Shown in pieces: positions 24,040 through 32,409 of a stretch of 39,077 bases of DNA. Where the stretch lies: positions 1-39,077 of the forward strand of contig CAIODU010000314.1 in the NCBI GenBank assembly GCA_903857165.1. Reading direction: 5' to 3'. The notes beneath the pieces were generated by a model that was not told the origin of the DNA, made no database searches, and was given only the letters and a program-made list of their open reading frames with translations. This DNA comes from an uncultured Methylococcaceae bacterium (GTDB lineage Bacteria; Pseudomonadota; Gammaproteobacteria; Methylococcales; Methylococcaceae). Position 1 is the stretch's first letter, and every line of letters begins with the position of its first letter. Made by a program: the position numbers and the translations under genes.

Positions 24040-24711
24040 TCAGCCGTGATGCGGTCGATGGCGGACACCCAAGAGGCCAAGGCCGAGCAGGACTAGGAAA
24101 CCTGTTGAGGGTTCTGGAACGGCGTTAACATAATCATAGGCGAGCGTGACACTGCCGGTCAGGGTGCTCGTAATGTTGGCCATAGTTGTGAAATCGACGT
24201 AGGCAGTATTGGGGGAACCTTTGTAGCTGAGATCAAAATTGGAGACGCCTGTCATGACGGCCAGAATGGCCGGATCATAGGTGACCCCGGCGTCGGAGAC
24301 CAGAAACGTGTTCGATATATTCGTTGTGGCGGTTTTTGCCGGGATGTTGGTGTTGGGACCGCCGCCGCCGCTGCCGCCGCTGCCGTTGCCGTTGTAGCTG
24401 GTTGCATTGACGTAGGTGTTTCCAGCGTTACCGATGCTAAGGCTACCGCCGTCACCACCGGTGGTGCCCGAGGTCGTTACATCGACCGACCATCCGATAT
24501 AGAACGATTGCAGCGTGCCGAGCGAGGCGGTGAACGGTGCAAAGTTGGCGGTCAACCCAGACGCCCCGGCATGAATGATCTTGCCGCTGCCCGATGTCGT
24601 TTGGGTGTTGTTAAAGTTTGTCACATAGGTGATGGTCGATGCCTCGGTTGTACCCGCAAGCGATGCCAAAAACATATAAGTCAGAAGCCATTGTTTTTTA
24701 CAGGTTTTCAT
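24040..24711 (-). CDS. PEP-CTERM sorting-domain secreted protein
   Basis: 223 residues. An N-terminal signal peptide ('KKQWLLTYMFLASLAGTTEA') leads to a Thr/Ser/Gly-rich, strand-rich body with 'YNGNGSGGSGGGGPNTN'. The C-terminus is a textbook PEP-CTERM tripartite signal: 'VPEPST', a hydrophobic stretch 'GFLVLLGLGLLG' and a basic tail 'VRHRPHHG'. Exosortase (EpsH/Xrt) would cut there in the inner membrane and release or attach the protein to exopolysaccharide. No exosortase gene is in the window. The stand-alone gene has no operon partner. Ligand or role is unknown. Confidence 0.85.
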   Translation of the reverse strand: MKTCKKQWLLTYMFLASLAGTTEASTITYVTNFNNTQTTSGSGKIIHAGASGLTANFAPFTASLGTLQSFYIGWSVDVTTSGTTGGDGGSLSIGNAGNTYVNATSYNGNGSGGSGGGGPNTNIPAKTATTNISNTFLVSDAGVTYDPAILAVMTGVSNFDLSYKGSPNTAYVDFTTMANITSTLTGSVTLAYDYVNAVPEPSTGFLVLLGLGLLGVRHRPHHG

Positions 24712-24820
24712 GATTTTCCAGTATTAAAGTAAGTGAGGGAAGGTATGGGTTTAGGAGTGACAGCCAATTACATTTCTGTTCGTGCGCATTTTAGCATAAC
24801 GCAAGGGCAGAATAAGCGTA

Positions 24821-24918
24821 AGGCGATTATCGAAAAATAATATACCCCTTTGTTGATCGCCCTTCAGGGCGCTACGGTGGCATGAAGGCCACACTACGGG
24901 TAAAAGCATTTTCGTAAA
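24821..24918. repeat. Dispersed ~100-bp repeat, copy 2
   Basis: The segment matches 2018-2116 in the same orientation, including CTACGGGTAAAAGCATTTTC and flanking hairpins (GCCCTTCAGGGC). It lies between the PEP-CTERM gene and the toxin-antitoxin group. No coding function is likely. Confidence 0.7.
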
Positions 24919-24953
24919 TGTCGTAAGCCGTATTGCGCCATATGGGTTTATCA

Positions 24954-25169
24954 TCAAGCAGCCTTGCGCCTGAGCATGTCAACCGGGTCAATGCCGTCCA
25001 AGCCTAGGTCTTCCAGCGGAATATCCCATGCCTTGGCTTGTGCGATAGCCTGTTCTGACAACTGGTTGCAAAACTCGGCTACATCCGAGCCAGCATCCTC
25101 CAAGCCGCGCTGCTTGACCATTTCCAACACAGCCACCAAAACACTGGCGTATCTATCACTACCTGCCAT
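24954..25169 (-). CDS. Small hypothetical protein next to the HigBA-like module
   Basis: 71 residues from the ATG at 25167-25169, preceded by a good AGGAG. The longer frame to 25253 overlaps nothing useful and lacks a ribosome site. The sequence ('VLVAVLEMVKQRGLEDAGSD', then 'DPVDMLRRKAA') is acidic and helical, with no recognised domain. It lies 43 bp after the antitoxin gene on the same strand, so it could be a third component of the toxin-antitoxin operon. Confidence 0.55.
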   Translation of the reverse strand: MAGSDRYASVLVAVLEMVKQRGLEDAGSDVAEFCNQLSEQAIAQAKAWDIPLEDLGLDGIDPVDMLRRKAA

Positions 25170-25212
25170 AAGCTTTCTCCTGCAAGATGCCTTGCAAGAT
25201 TTACTGATATTT

Positions 25213-25509
25213 TCAAGCCGCCTCATCCAATTCCAAACGAACTCGTTTACCAACGCGGGTCGCCAAGCCGATTAACATATCCAGACTAAATTTTTTCCAT
25301 TTGCCCTGTACTAAGTCAGCAACACGGGTTTGAGGAATGCCTAAGCGTTCTGCGGCTTCTTCTTGCGTCCAGCCTCGTTCTTTTACATACAACGCCAAGC
25401 TAATCATTAAATCGGCGCGCATTTTCAAAACATCGGCCTCTTGCTGAGGCGAACCGAGTGCCAAGAAAATATTATCGTTGGCTTTAATAATGTCGAACAT
25501 TTTACTCAC
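25213..25509 (-). CDS. higA: HigA-like antitoxin, XRE-family HTH
   Basis: 98 residues. Residues ~44-90 form a helix-turn-helix: 'ERGWTQEEAAERLGIPQTRVADLVQGK', with the 'F-S-L-D-M-L' helix after it (motif fragments 'GWTQEEAAERLG' and 'TRVADLVQGKWKKF'). This matches the HTH_37/XRE antitoxins of HigBA and related systems. It would neutralise the toxin encoded just upstream and repress the operon. It overlaps the toxin gene by 8 bp, in toxin-first order as in HigBA. Confidence 0.8.
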   Translation of the reverse strand: MSKMFDIIKANDNIFLALGSPQQEADVLKMRADLMISLALYVKERGWTQEEAAERLGIPQTRVADLVQGKWKKFSLDMLIGLATRVGKRVRLELDEAA

Positions 25510-25816
25510 CTATCAGTCGGTAGCGTTGTCGAGCCATATTTATATCTTGTTGAGATGTTTTTTGGGTTTTCTTTTGAAAGCAGTGCAACACATAAACTCC
25601 CTCTGGACGGGTGGCAAGATAGATAACCCTGAAAGCGCCTTTTTCATGGATACGGATTTCCCGAACTCCAGCACCTATACCCTGCATGGGCTTCCAATTT
25701 TCGGGATCGAGACCCGATTGTACACGTCTTAATTGAAAACCTGCCTCATTACGCGCTTCGGCAGGAAAATCTCGCAAGTCGGCTAAACTACTACCCAGAA
25801 AAAAGGCATCTTTCAT
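25502..25816 (-). CDS. higB: HigB/RelE-like toxin (Gp49 family)
   Basis: 104 residues. The fold markers are 'SLADLRDFPAEARNEAGFQL' (helical N-terminus), 'GIGAGVREIRIHEKGAFRVIYL' and 'GVYVLHCFQKKTQKTS', the strand pattern of phage-derived Gp49-like/HigB RNases. Such toxins cut mRNA at the ribosome. 'QQDINMARQRYRLI' is the usual C-terminal helix. The downstream, overlapping XRE gene is its antitoxin. Family recognition is firm; the target is inferred. Confidence 0.8.
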   Translation of the reverse strand: MKDAFFLGSSLADLRDFPAEARNEAGFQLRRVQSGLDPENWKPMQGIGAGVREIRIHEKGAFRVIYLATRPEGVYVLHCFQKKTQKTSQQDINMARQRYRLIGE

Positions 25817-25862
25817 TAGAGAGGAGTGGTTTAGTTAGGGTTACGTCAACCTGTTACATTCA

Positions 25863-25885
25863 GCGGAACCCATCCTAGGTTCCGC
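25863..25885. terminator. Hairpin between the thiolase gene and the toxin gene
   Basis: GCGGAACC-(7 nt)-GGTTCCGC is an 8-bp perfect stem 20 bp after the phaA stop on the minus strand. No clear T-run follows, so termination is uncertain. Confidence 0.4.
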
Positions 25886-25905
25886 CTTAGTCAAACTAAT
25901 CGAGC

Positions 25906-27087
25906 TTATCTAACCCTTTCAACCAACATGGCAATCCCCTGCCCGCCGCCTATACACAGGGAAACCAGACCCAAGGACGAATCCCGCTTCACCATTTCAT
26001 AGAGCAAAGTGACCAATACGCGGGTTCCGCTGGCCCCAACCGGATGACCTAAAGCTAACGCCCCGCCATTGACGTTGACCTTGCTCATATCCCACCCCAT
26101 TTCGCGGTGGACTTGGATGGACTGGGATGCGAATGCCTCGTTCACTTCGATCAAGTCAAGATCGTTGATGGAGCAAAGCCCCCGCGCCAGCAGACCCTGA
26201 CACGCACTAATCGGACCCAGGCCCATGAATGCGGGGTTAAGCGCCGAAGAATGCGAGCCGAGAATCTTGAACGCCCAAGCGGGGTTCATTTCGATTAAAA
26301 CGTCCTTGGAAACCACTAGCACGGCAGCGGCACCGTCGTTGATGCCCGATGCATTGCCGGCGGTGATAGTTCCATCGGGCTTGAAGGAGGGTTTCAACTT
26401 GGCAAGGCTCTCCACCGTCGTGCCATAGCGAGGATGCTCGTCGGTGTCGAACACAATTTCCTGACCTTTGCCCTGCTTGATGCGGATCGGCACGATTTCA
26501 TCCTTGAATTTGCCCGCTTTGATGGCCGCTTCAGTTTTTTGCTGGGAATGGGCGGAAAACTCGTCTTGATCCGCACGCGAGATTTGATATTTTTCGGCGA
26601 TGTTTTCGGCAGTGGTCGCCATGTGGCAGTCGTAGAACTTGTCCCACAGCGCGTCACAAATCACGCTGTCGGTCACTTCGCCGTGGCCCAGGCGTTGCCC
26701 CCAACGGTGGGCTTTAAGCAGGTAGGGCGCTGCGCTCATATGCTCTGTGCCGCCAGCGACCACCACTTGGTTGTCGCCCGCGGCAATCGACTGCCCGGCG
26801 AGGGCAACGGTTTTTAGCCCCGACCCGCACACTTTGTTGACCGTGAACGAAGGGATGTTTTCCGGCAAACCCCCCTTGATGGCGGCTTGCCGGGCGGGGT
26901 TTTGGCCCAAGCCGGCCTGGATGACATTGCCCATGATGACTTCGTTCACCTGTTCGGGCGAGATTGACGTTCTGGCGACAATTTCCCGTATGACTTCCGC
27001 ACCAATGTCAATCGCATTCAACGGGGCCAAGGTTCCGTTGAATTTGCCGATGGCTGTCCTACATGCACCTACGATATAAGCATCCAT
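25906..27087 (-). CDS. phaA: Acetyl-CoA acetyltransferase (thiolase, PhaA-like)
   Basis: 393 residues, normal for biosynthetic thiolases. The active site is visible: 'NKVCGSGLK' (acyl-accepting Cys87), 'ALGHPVGASGTR' (His) and 'SLCIGGGQG' (second catalytic Cys). It condenses two acetyl-CoA to acetoacetyl-CoA, the first step of 3-hydroxybutyrate polymer synthesis. Its start overlaps the stop of the reductase gene (TAATG), so both enzymes are made together. The pair lies about 2.4 kb from phaC on the opposite strand. Confidence 0.9.
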   Translation of the reverse strand: MDAYIVGACRTAIGKFNGTLAPLNAIDIGAEVIREIVARTSISPEQVNEVIMGNVIQAGLGQNPARQAAIKGGLPENIPSFTVNKVCGSGLKTVALAGQSIAAGDNQVVVAGGTEHMSAAPYLLKAHRWGQRLGHGEVTDSVICDALWDKFYDCHMATTAENIAEKYQISRADQDEFSAHSQQKTEAAIKAGKFKDEIVPIRIKQGKGQEIVFDTDEHPRYGTTVESLAKLKPSFKPDGTITAGNASGINDGAAAVLVVSKDVLIEMNPAWAFKILGSHSSALNPAFMGLGPISACQGLLARGLCSINDLDLIEVNEAFASQSIQVHREMGWDMSKVNVNGGALALGHPVGASGTRVLVTLLYEMVKRDSSLGLVSLCIGGGQGIAMLVERVR

Positions 27088-27830
27088 TAGATTCTCATGC
27101 CTCCATCGACTTCAATGACCCGTCCGGTGAAGAAATCATTGTTGATGATGAACTGGACGGTTTTCGATATTTCCTCCATTTCTCCCAAACGACCCGTGGG
27201 GATTTTTTCTATCAGCTTGTCCAGCACTTCCTGCTTGATTTTGGCGACCATTTCCGTGTTGATGTAGCCCGGTGCAATCGCGCCGACGCGGATGCCATAA
27301 CGGGCAAGTTCCTTCGCCCAAGTGACCGTCATCGCATCGACGGCGGATTTGGAGGCAGAGTAGTTGGTCTGGCCAAAATTGCCGACCCGGCAAATTGAAG
27401 AAATGTTGACGATCACGCCTTTGACTTTATGCTTGACCATGTGGAAGGCTGCTTCCCTTGAGCACAGGAACACGCCGGTTAGATTGATGTTGATGACCTT
27501 TTCCCAGTTGGAAAGCGGGAATTTGGTGATTTCATCGCCTTTTTGTTTGATGAACAGCGCGTCGGAAGTGATGCCGGCATTGTTGATGAGGACATCGACC
27601 GGGCCGTTGGCAGCGGTGAATTTTTCAAAGAAGGCTTCCACTGCCGCTTCGTTGCTGACGTCGACAATCTCACCCTCAATGCCGGTCTCCGCCTTGAGCG
27701 TATCAAGGTTTTCCTGCATGACATCCAGCACATAGGGCTTGCCCCCGGCTTTTTTCAAGTCTTCGGCAAAGCGTCTGCCCAGGCCGCGTGCGCCACCCGT
27801 GATTACAATGTTTTTACCTACAATTTCCAT
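27087..27830 (-). CDS. phaB: SDR-family reductase, probable acetoacetyl-CoA reductase
   Basis: 247 residues of short-chain dehydrogenase/reductase. 'ITGGARGLGRRFAEDL' is the NAD(P)-binding TGxxxGxG, 'INNAGIT' the second motif, and 'NISSICRVGNFGQTNYSASK' holds the Ser-Tyr-Lys catalytic triad. The 'AIAPGYINTEM' motif follows. Coupling to a thiolase gene and nearness to phaEC make reduction of acetoacetyl-CoA to (R)-3-hydroxybutyryl-CoA the best guess. FabG-type activity in fatty-acid synthesis is the main alternative. AAGG lies about 10 bp before the ATG. Confidence 0.8.
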   Translation of the reverse strand: MEIVGKNIVITGGARGLGRRFAEDLKKAGGKPYVLDVMQENLDTLKAETGIEGEIVDVSNEAAVEAFFEKFTAANGPVDVLINNAGITSDALFIKQKGDEITKFPLSNWEKVININLTGVFLCSREAAFHMVKHKVKGVIVNISSICRVGNFGQTNYSASKSAVDAMTVTWAKELARYGIRVGAIAPGYINTEMVAKIKQEVLDKLIEKIPTGRLGEMEEISKTVQFIINNDFFTGRVIEVDGGMRI

Positions 27831-28174
27831 CTCAGTACCTTAGTGATTACAAAAGAAATTTTTGGCATGGGGACCAACAGGCCGCACACCATTCGACCTG
27901 ATATTGTAGTCCTTCTAATAAAACAAGGTACACTCATTCGGGTGAATAATGAGGTTACTCAAGGTTGAAGGCTCTGTTTCCAACCTGCGACCCTGCGGGC
28001 GGTCAACCGGACAACTAGGCCAAGGTGACGATAATGAGCGCTATATATTGCGATTTTGCCCAATTCGTCTTAAGGTGTACGGGGTTTACCGTCAAGTCTC
28101 AGGCGGGACTGCCCAAGCCTCAACGACAGCGACACTTTTTCCAAACTCCACAATAATTATTTAAGGAGAACTCT
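27831..28174. other. Intergenic region between phaB and the membrane-anchored protein gene
   Basis: This 344-bp gap between divergent genes has no convincing coding sequence; a 71-codon frame at 27949-28164 lacks a ribosome site and recognisable features. A short hairpin CTCATT-(9 nt)-AATGAG lies near 27933-27953. Promoters of both flanking genes must be here, but no strong consensus pair was seen. A clear ribosome site (AAGGAG) precedes the next gene. Confidence 0.4.
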
Positions 28175-28621
28175 ATGACAGAACTGCTAGCAGTCCTGAC
28201 CTCAATCTTCGTGGTTTATGCTTTATACGAGGTATTCGCAACGGTTTCCCAGTCAGGCGACGGATTGGTGCGGACGGTCGCAGATAGCCGGCCCGCTCCA
28301 CGACCCGCCCCGGTAAGGCAGTCTGCGGCAGCACCTGCGGCGGCGGCGGCCCAATCTGCGACGGTGGCCGCCACCCCGCCTAAACAGGCCAAGCCGGTCG
28401 CTGAACCAGACAAGCACCTTAATCTGCGCGATCCCAAGACGGGCGATCTATCGCCCGCTCCGAGCAACTACCGTTTCGCCAAGAAATGGATAAAAGAGGC
28501 TTTGGTGGCCGAAGGGTTGCTCCCAAAAGTGTACAAAAACTCCGAATTGACCGAAACGCTCAATTTAAAAGCCAAGGAAGCGATTGAACAATTCAAGCAT
28601 TTGGAAAAATTCCAAGCTTGA
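28175..28621 (+). CDS. Membrane-anchored Ala/Pro-rich hypothetical protein
   Basis: 148 residues with an optimal AAGGAG upstream. One N-terminal membrane segment ('LLAVLTSIFVVYALYEVFA') is followed by a low-complexity Ala/Pro linker (residues ~43-72, 'APAAAAAQSATVAATPPKQ'). A compact helical C-terminal domain ('FAKKWIKEALVAEGLLPKV', 'LKAKEAIEQFKHLEKF') would lie in the cytoplasm or periplasm depending on topology. I do not recognise a family. It stands alone before sucCD. Confidence 0.65.
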   Translation: MTELLAVLTSIFVVYALYEVFATVSQSGDGLVRTVADSRPAPRPAPVRQSAAAPAAAAAQSATVAATPPKQAKPVAEPDKHLNLRDPKTGDLSPAPSNYRFAKKWIKEALVAEGLLPKVYKNSELTETLNLKAKEAIEQFKHLEKFQA

Positions 28622-28831
28622 CAGTGCCTTCCTTCTGTCGATGGGGCATTTAAGGGGGGTGACGGCATCTTCAATGAGGCGGAACGAATTGCAATTGTGG
28701 AATGGTTTTAGTGTGGGTAAAACCGGATAAACTGTTTCATGCTGCGATTCGATGCGCTTTGGGTCCGAGTGGTCTAAAATACCCGCAACAAGGCAATAGC
28801 CTTATGATGCGCAATCAAGACGAGGAAACCC

Positions 28832-29992
28832 ATGAATCTCCATGAATACCAGGCCAAACGCCTGTTTGCCAGTTACGGGGTGGCAGTCCCAAGTGGAACC
28901 CCTGCCTTTTCACCCGAGGAAGCCCGCAACGCCGCCGCTGCATTGGGAGGCGAACGTTGGGTGGTGAAAGCACAAATCCACGCGGGCGGACGCGGCAAGG
29001 CCGGCGGTGTCAAGCTGGTGGACAGCCTGGATGCCGTCGCAGAAACGGCGCAGGCAATGCTTGGGTCTAGCCTAGCCACCTACCAAACGGGCGGGGTGGC
29101 TTTGCCCGTCAATGCCGTGTTGGTGGAGGAAGTCAGCCCCATCGCCCGCGAGCTTTACCTGAGCGTGTTGGTTGACCGTGCCACCGAGCGGGTAATGTTC
29201 ATGGCCTCCAGCGAGGGCGGTGTGGAGATTGAGGACGTTGCGGCGAAAACCCCGGAGAAAATCCTCATCCAAAAAGTCGACCCCATCGCCGGCCTGCAAG
29301 CTTACCAATGCCGGGACATTGCCTTTGGCTTGGGGCTGCAAGGCGACCAAATCAACGCCCTGACCCAATTCATGCAAGGGCTTTACACGTTTTTTCTGGA
29401 TAAGGATGCCAGCCAAATCGAAATAAACCCCCTAATAGTCACCGTCGACGGCCGCTTGTTGGCCTTGGACGGCAAAATCAACATTGACGACAACGCCCTG
29501 TTCGCCCATCCCGACATCACCGCGTTGCGCGACCCGGCCCAGGAAGACTCAAAAGAAAACGCCGCCAGCGAACATGGTCTGAACTACATCACGCTAACCG
29601 GCAATATCGGTTGCATGGTCAACGGAGCCGGTTTGGCAATGGCGACAATGGATGTCATCAAATTGCATGGCGGCGAGCCGGCCAATTTCCTTGACGTGGG
29701 CGGCGGCGCGACCAAAGAGAAAGTGGCCGAAGCCTTCAAACTGATTCTGTCCGACGACACCGTCAAAGCCGTGTTGATCAACATTTTCGGCGGCATTGTC
29801 CGTTGCGACATGATTGCCGAAGGGATTATCGCGGCGGTCAAAGAGGTGGATGTCAAAGTCCCCGTGGTCGTGCGCCTGGAAGGCACCAACGCCCCGGCGG
29901 GCCGTCAATTGCTGACCGAATCAGGCTTGGCCATTATTCCGGCGGAGGATTTGGACGAAGCGGCGAAGAAAGTCGTTGCATCGGTGGCCTGA
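28832..29992 (+). CDS. sucC: Succinyl-CoA synthetase (ADP-forming) beta subunit
   Basis: 386 residues, matching E. coli SucC length (388). It begins '[17 protein letters not shown]', has the ATP-grasp region '[20 protein letters not shown]', and the C-terminal CoA-ligase part with '[17 protein letters not shown]', '[10 protein letters not shown]' and '[17 protein letters not shown]'. With SucD it converts succinyl-CoA to succinate with nucleotide phosphorylation in the TCA cycle. The malate-CoA ligase MtkA is very similar and would be the alternative in a serine-cycle organism; no other serine-cycle genes are nearby. A 121-bp spacer separates it from sucD. Confidence 0.9.
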   Translation: MNLHEYQAKRLFASYGVAVPSGTPAFSPEEARNAAAALGGERWVVKAQIHAGGRGKAGGVKLVDSLDAVAETAQAMLGSSLATYQTGGVALPVNAVLVEEVSPIARELYLSVLVDRATERVMFMASSEGGVEIEDVAAKTPEKILIQKVDPIAGLQAYQCRDIAFGLGLQGDQINALTQFMQGLYTFFLDKDASQIEINPLIVTVDGRLLALDGKINIDDNALFAHPDITALRDPAQEDSKENAASEHGLNYITLTGNIGCMVNGAGLAMATMDVIKLHGGEPANFLDVGGGATKEKVAEAFKLILSDDTVKAVLINIFGGIVRCDMIAEGIIAAVKEVDVKVPVVVRLEGTNAPAGRQLLTESGLAIIPAEDLDEAAKKVVASVA

Positions 29993-30113
29993 CCCGTGCA
30001 GGCATCTTTCATCAAAACCTATCGGACGCCCGTCAGTTCGGGCGACGGCCACGGCGAACCCAGCCTTGAACCTCGGGAAACTTAAGCCCTTATCAACATT
30101 TGGATTTTCCAGT

Positions 30114-30983
30114 ATGAGCATACTCATCGACAAAAACACCAAACTCCTGTGCCAAGGCTTCACTGGCAAACAGGCCACTTTCCACTCCGAACAATGCCTG
30201 GCTTATGGCACCCAATTGGTCGGCGGCGTCACGCCGGGGCGCGGCGGGCAAACCCATCTGGGCTTGCCGGTGTTCAACACCATGCGACTGGCTGTGGACA
30301 CCACGGGTGCGACTGCCAGCATGATCTATGTGCCGCCACCCTTTGCCGCCGATGCGATCTTGGAAGCCGCCGATGCGGGCATCAAACTCATCGTCTGCAT
30401 CACCGAAGGCATTCCAGTGCTGCAAATGCTGCGCGTCAAAGCCGCATTGAAGTCTTATGATGCCAAACTGGTTGGACCCAACTGCCCCGGTGTCATCACC
30501 CCCGGCGAATGCAAAATTGGCATCATGCCCGCCTTCATCCACAATCCGGGCAGCATCGGCATCGTCTCGCGTTCCGGCACCTTGACCTACGAGGCTGTCC
30601 ACCAGACCACCCGTGCGGGCTTGGGCCAAAGCACCTGCGTCGGCATCGGCGGCGACCCGATCCACGGGCTGGACTTTATTGAAGTGCTGGAAATGTTCCA
30701 GAACGACCCGCAGACCAAAGGAATCATAATGGTTGGCGAAATCGGCGGCAGCGCCGAGGAAGAAGCGGCGGAATATATCCAAGCCCATGTCACCAAGCCC
30801 GTCGTCGGCTACATCGCCGGCACCACTGCACCCCCCGGCAAGCGCATGGGCCATGCCGGTGCCATCGTCAGCGGCGGCAAAGGCACCGCAGCCGCCAAAT
30901 TCGCCGCAATGAAGGCCGCTGGCGTTTCCATCGTCGACTCCCCGTCGAAGATGGGCAAGGCGATGGTGGAGCGGTTGGGGTAG
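30114..30983 (+). CDS. sucD: Succinyl-CoA synthetase alpha subunit
   Basis: 289 residues from the ATG at 30114 ([20 protein letters not shown]), the same length as E. coli SucD. The CoA-binding N-terminal domain is followed by '[16 protein letters not shown]' and the phosphohistidine region '[20 protein letters not shown]'. '[10 protein letters not shown]' is also conserved. It forms the catalytic partner of SucC. Its last ~95 bp have a diverged duplicate 600 bp downstream (31571-31663). Confidence 0.92.
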   Translation: MSILIDKNTKLLCQGFTGKQATFHSEQCLAYGTQLVGGVTPGRGGQTHLGLPVFNTMRLAVDTTGATASMIYVPPPFAADAILEAADAGIKLIVCITEGIPVLQMLRVKAALKSYDAKLVGPNCPGVITPGECKIGIMPAFIHNPGSIGIVSRSGTLTYEAVHQTTRAGLGQSTCVGIGGDPIHGLDFIEVLEMFQNDPQTKGIIMVGEIGGSAEEEAAEYIQAHVTKPVVGYIAGTTAPPGKRMGHAGAIVSGGKGTAAAKFAAMKAAGVSIVDSPSKMGKAMVERLG

Positions 30984-31089
30984 GGTATTCTAGTGTCTTT
31001 GCGGGTTCCTTTGCCTTCCGGTCGGGAATCCGTGCCTAAGAAACTCCCGCCTGTTCGATTTTTTTTAAAACCACTAGTAGGAGAGAATT

Positions 31090-31224
31090 ATGCCTGATCG
31101 TTACGCGGAAGAACGGTATGACTCATCATTAGCCCATTGCACGGCACTTGAACTGCGCATGGGGGAAAGTATCCAGGCAGTGCCGGATGTATTGATCTCA
31201 CTTCCTACATTGACACTTTTGTAG
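31090..31224 (+). CDS. Small hypothetical ORF, possibly frameshifted
   Basis: 44 codons (MPDRYAEERYDSSLAHC...) after a fair ribosome site (AGGAGAGA). A shift of frame near 31200 would continue as '..SYIDTFVANLEQEGAMKK..' to about 31300, which looks protein-like. The visible frame may therefore be the first part of a broken gene. No family is recognised. Confidence 0.35.
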   Translation: MPDRYAEERYDSSLAHCTALELRMGESIQAVPDVLISLPTLTLL

Positions 31225-31297
31225 CCAACCTAGAGCAAGAAGGCGCGATGAAGAAGTGCCAGATACATTTGATAGTTCAATACACGAAAGTTTCAAA

Positions 31298-31540
31298 ATG
31301 AACTCACGAGTTCTAGGTATCAGCCTCCTGTTTTTTGGTATCTGTCTTTTTGCTGGGTTGGCACTATTCAATTACACGGTGATCGTTGAGGCATTTGGTG
31401 ATGGGCCACCCTATTATAATCGCACAACCAACATGGATAAGTGGACTAATCCACTACCGATGCTTGCGATAGTTGATATTGTATTTGCATTGGTTTGTGT
31501 GTTGGTGAACCGTTTTAGTTGGAAGAATTGGAAAGGCTGA
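31298..31540 (+). CDS. Small two-helix membrane protein, unknown function
   Basis: 80 residues from the ATG at 31298. Two hydrophobic segments ('VLGISLLFFGICLFAGLALF' and 'PMLAIVDIVFALVCVLV') flank a polar loop, and the protein ends 'NRFSWKNWKG'. No ribosome site is strong. No family is recognised. It lies in a disturbed stretch between sucD and its duplicated fragment. Confidence 0.45.
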   Translation: MNSRVLGISLLFFGICLFAGLALFNYTVIVEAFGDGPPYYNRTTNMDKWTNPLPMLAIVDIVFALVCVLVNRFSWKNWKG

Positions 31541-31570
31541 CTATTATACAGCAGTTTGGCTATTTGGTGC

Positions 31571-31663
31571 GGCGGCAAATGCACGGCAGCCGCCAAATTC
31601 GCCGCGATGCAAGCCACCGGCGTTTCCATCGTCGATTCCCCGTCGAAGATGGGCAAGGCGATG
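31571..31663 (+). pseudogene. Decayed duplicate of the sucD 3' end
   Basis: These 93 bp align without gaps to sucD 30873-30965 with about eight differences. They encode the end of the CoA-ligase domain ('TAAKFAAM', '[15 protein letters not shown]') with no start or upstream domain. It is a remnant of a second sucD or of a local duplication, not a functional gene. Confidence 0.8.
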
Positions 31664-31839
31664 AGTTTGGCAACGATAAAGCCATAACCCAACTGTAGCA
31701 ATAAAAGCCAAGATACTCAAAACCATTCCTGATTGGGACTGGATGAATTTTGACTTATTTCAGCGTCAATGTCGAAAGGCCCGGGTGGAAACGTAAACAC
31801 GCCCACCCGAGCCCATCAACTCGATTGGCTTATTGGCAC

Positions 31840-32259
31840 TTAAGAGAAAAAGGACTTCACTTTTGCCAACGAATCCTTCAATCCCTCTTGCACAGTATTC
31901 CATTTCTCTTCGGCCTCATCCTTGAAATCGTCCCAAAGATGGTCGGCGGAAGCGATGACCTCGTCCAATTTCGCCTGGCCTTCTTTAAGCTTGGCCTGAA
32001 GTTCGGGCAACTGCTCTTCGTACTTTGCCTTCAGGTCGTCTGCCGCACCGGCAGCCTTGGCTTGCAGGGCGTCAATATCGCCTTTTAATTCATCGATCTG
32101 TCGCTTGGCTTTATTGATGTATTCATCTTTTGCGGACTTGGCGGCATCCACCATGTCACCGGTCACATCGGAAACCTTGTCCTGCAAGCCTCCAAGGCCC
32201 TCTTTCAAGTCACCCATCTGTCCTTTGGCTTTATCAATCAAATCGTCTTTCGTACTCAT
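31840..32259 (-). CDS. Amphipathic helical protein (stress/LEA-like), unknown function
   Basis: 139 residues from the ATG at 32257-32259 (MSTKDDLIDKAKGQMGD), with AGGTGATC upstream; the open frame continues to 32319, but that extension is less likely. The protein is almost entirely charged amphipathic helix with repeated 'A-K-x-x-x-D/E' patterns ('DAAKSAKDEYINKAKRQIDE', 'YEEQLPELQAKLKEGQAKLD'). Such proteins resemble LEA/CsbD-like or apolipoprotein-like stress proteins. No catalytic motif is present. Confidence 0.6.
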   Translation of the reverse strand: MSTKDDLIDKAKGQMGDLKEGLGGLQDKVSDVTGDMVDAAKSAKDEYINKAKRQIDELKGDIDALQAKAAGAADDLKAKYEEQLPELQAKLKEGQAKLDEVIASADHLWDDFKDEAEEKWNTVQEGLKDSLAKVKSFFS

Positions 32260-32409
32260 GGGGATCACCTTTAATGTTTTTGGAATGCGAATGCTGTCAT
32301 AAAAATTGAAAATAGGCAAACTATCTGTGTAATGAACAGGGACGATTGTGCGAACGCTGATTCCGCAAAACCACCCAATTGGGCTGAACGATGACCAAAG
32401 CCCTGATTT

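Noticed and set aside
27949-28164. A 71-codon open frame between phaB and the next gene
   Set aside because: It has no ribosome site and no recognisable protein features, and it occupies the expected promoter region.
28832-30983. Malate-CoA ligase (mtkAB) instead of sucCD
   Set aside because: Sizes and motifs fit SucCD and no serine-cycle partner genes are present; the alternative cannot be fully excluded from sequence.
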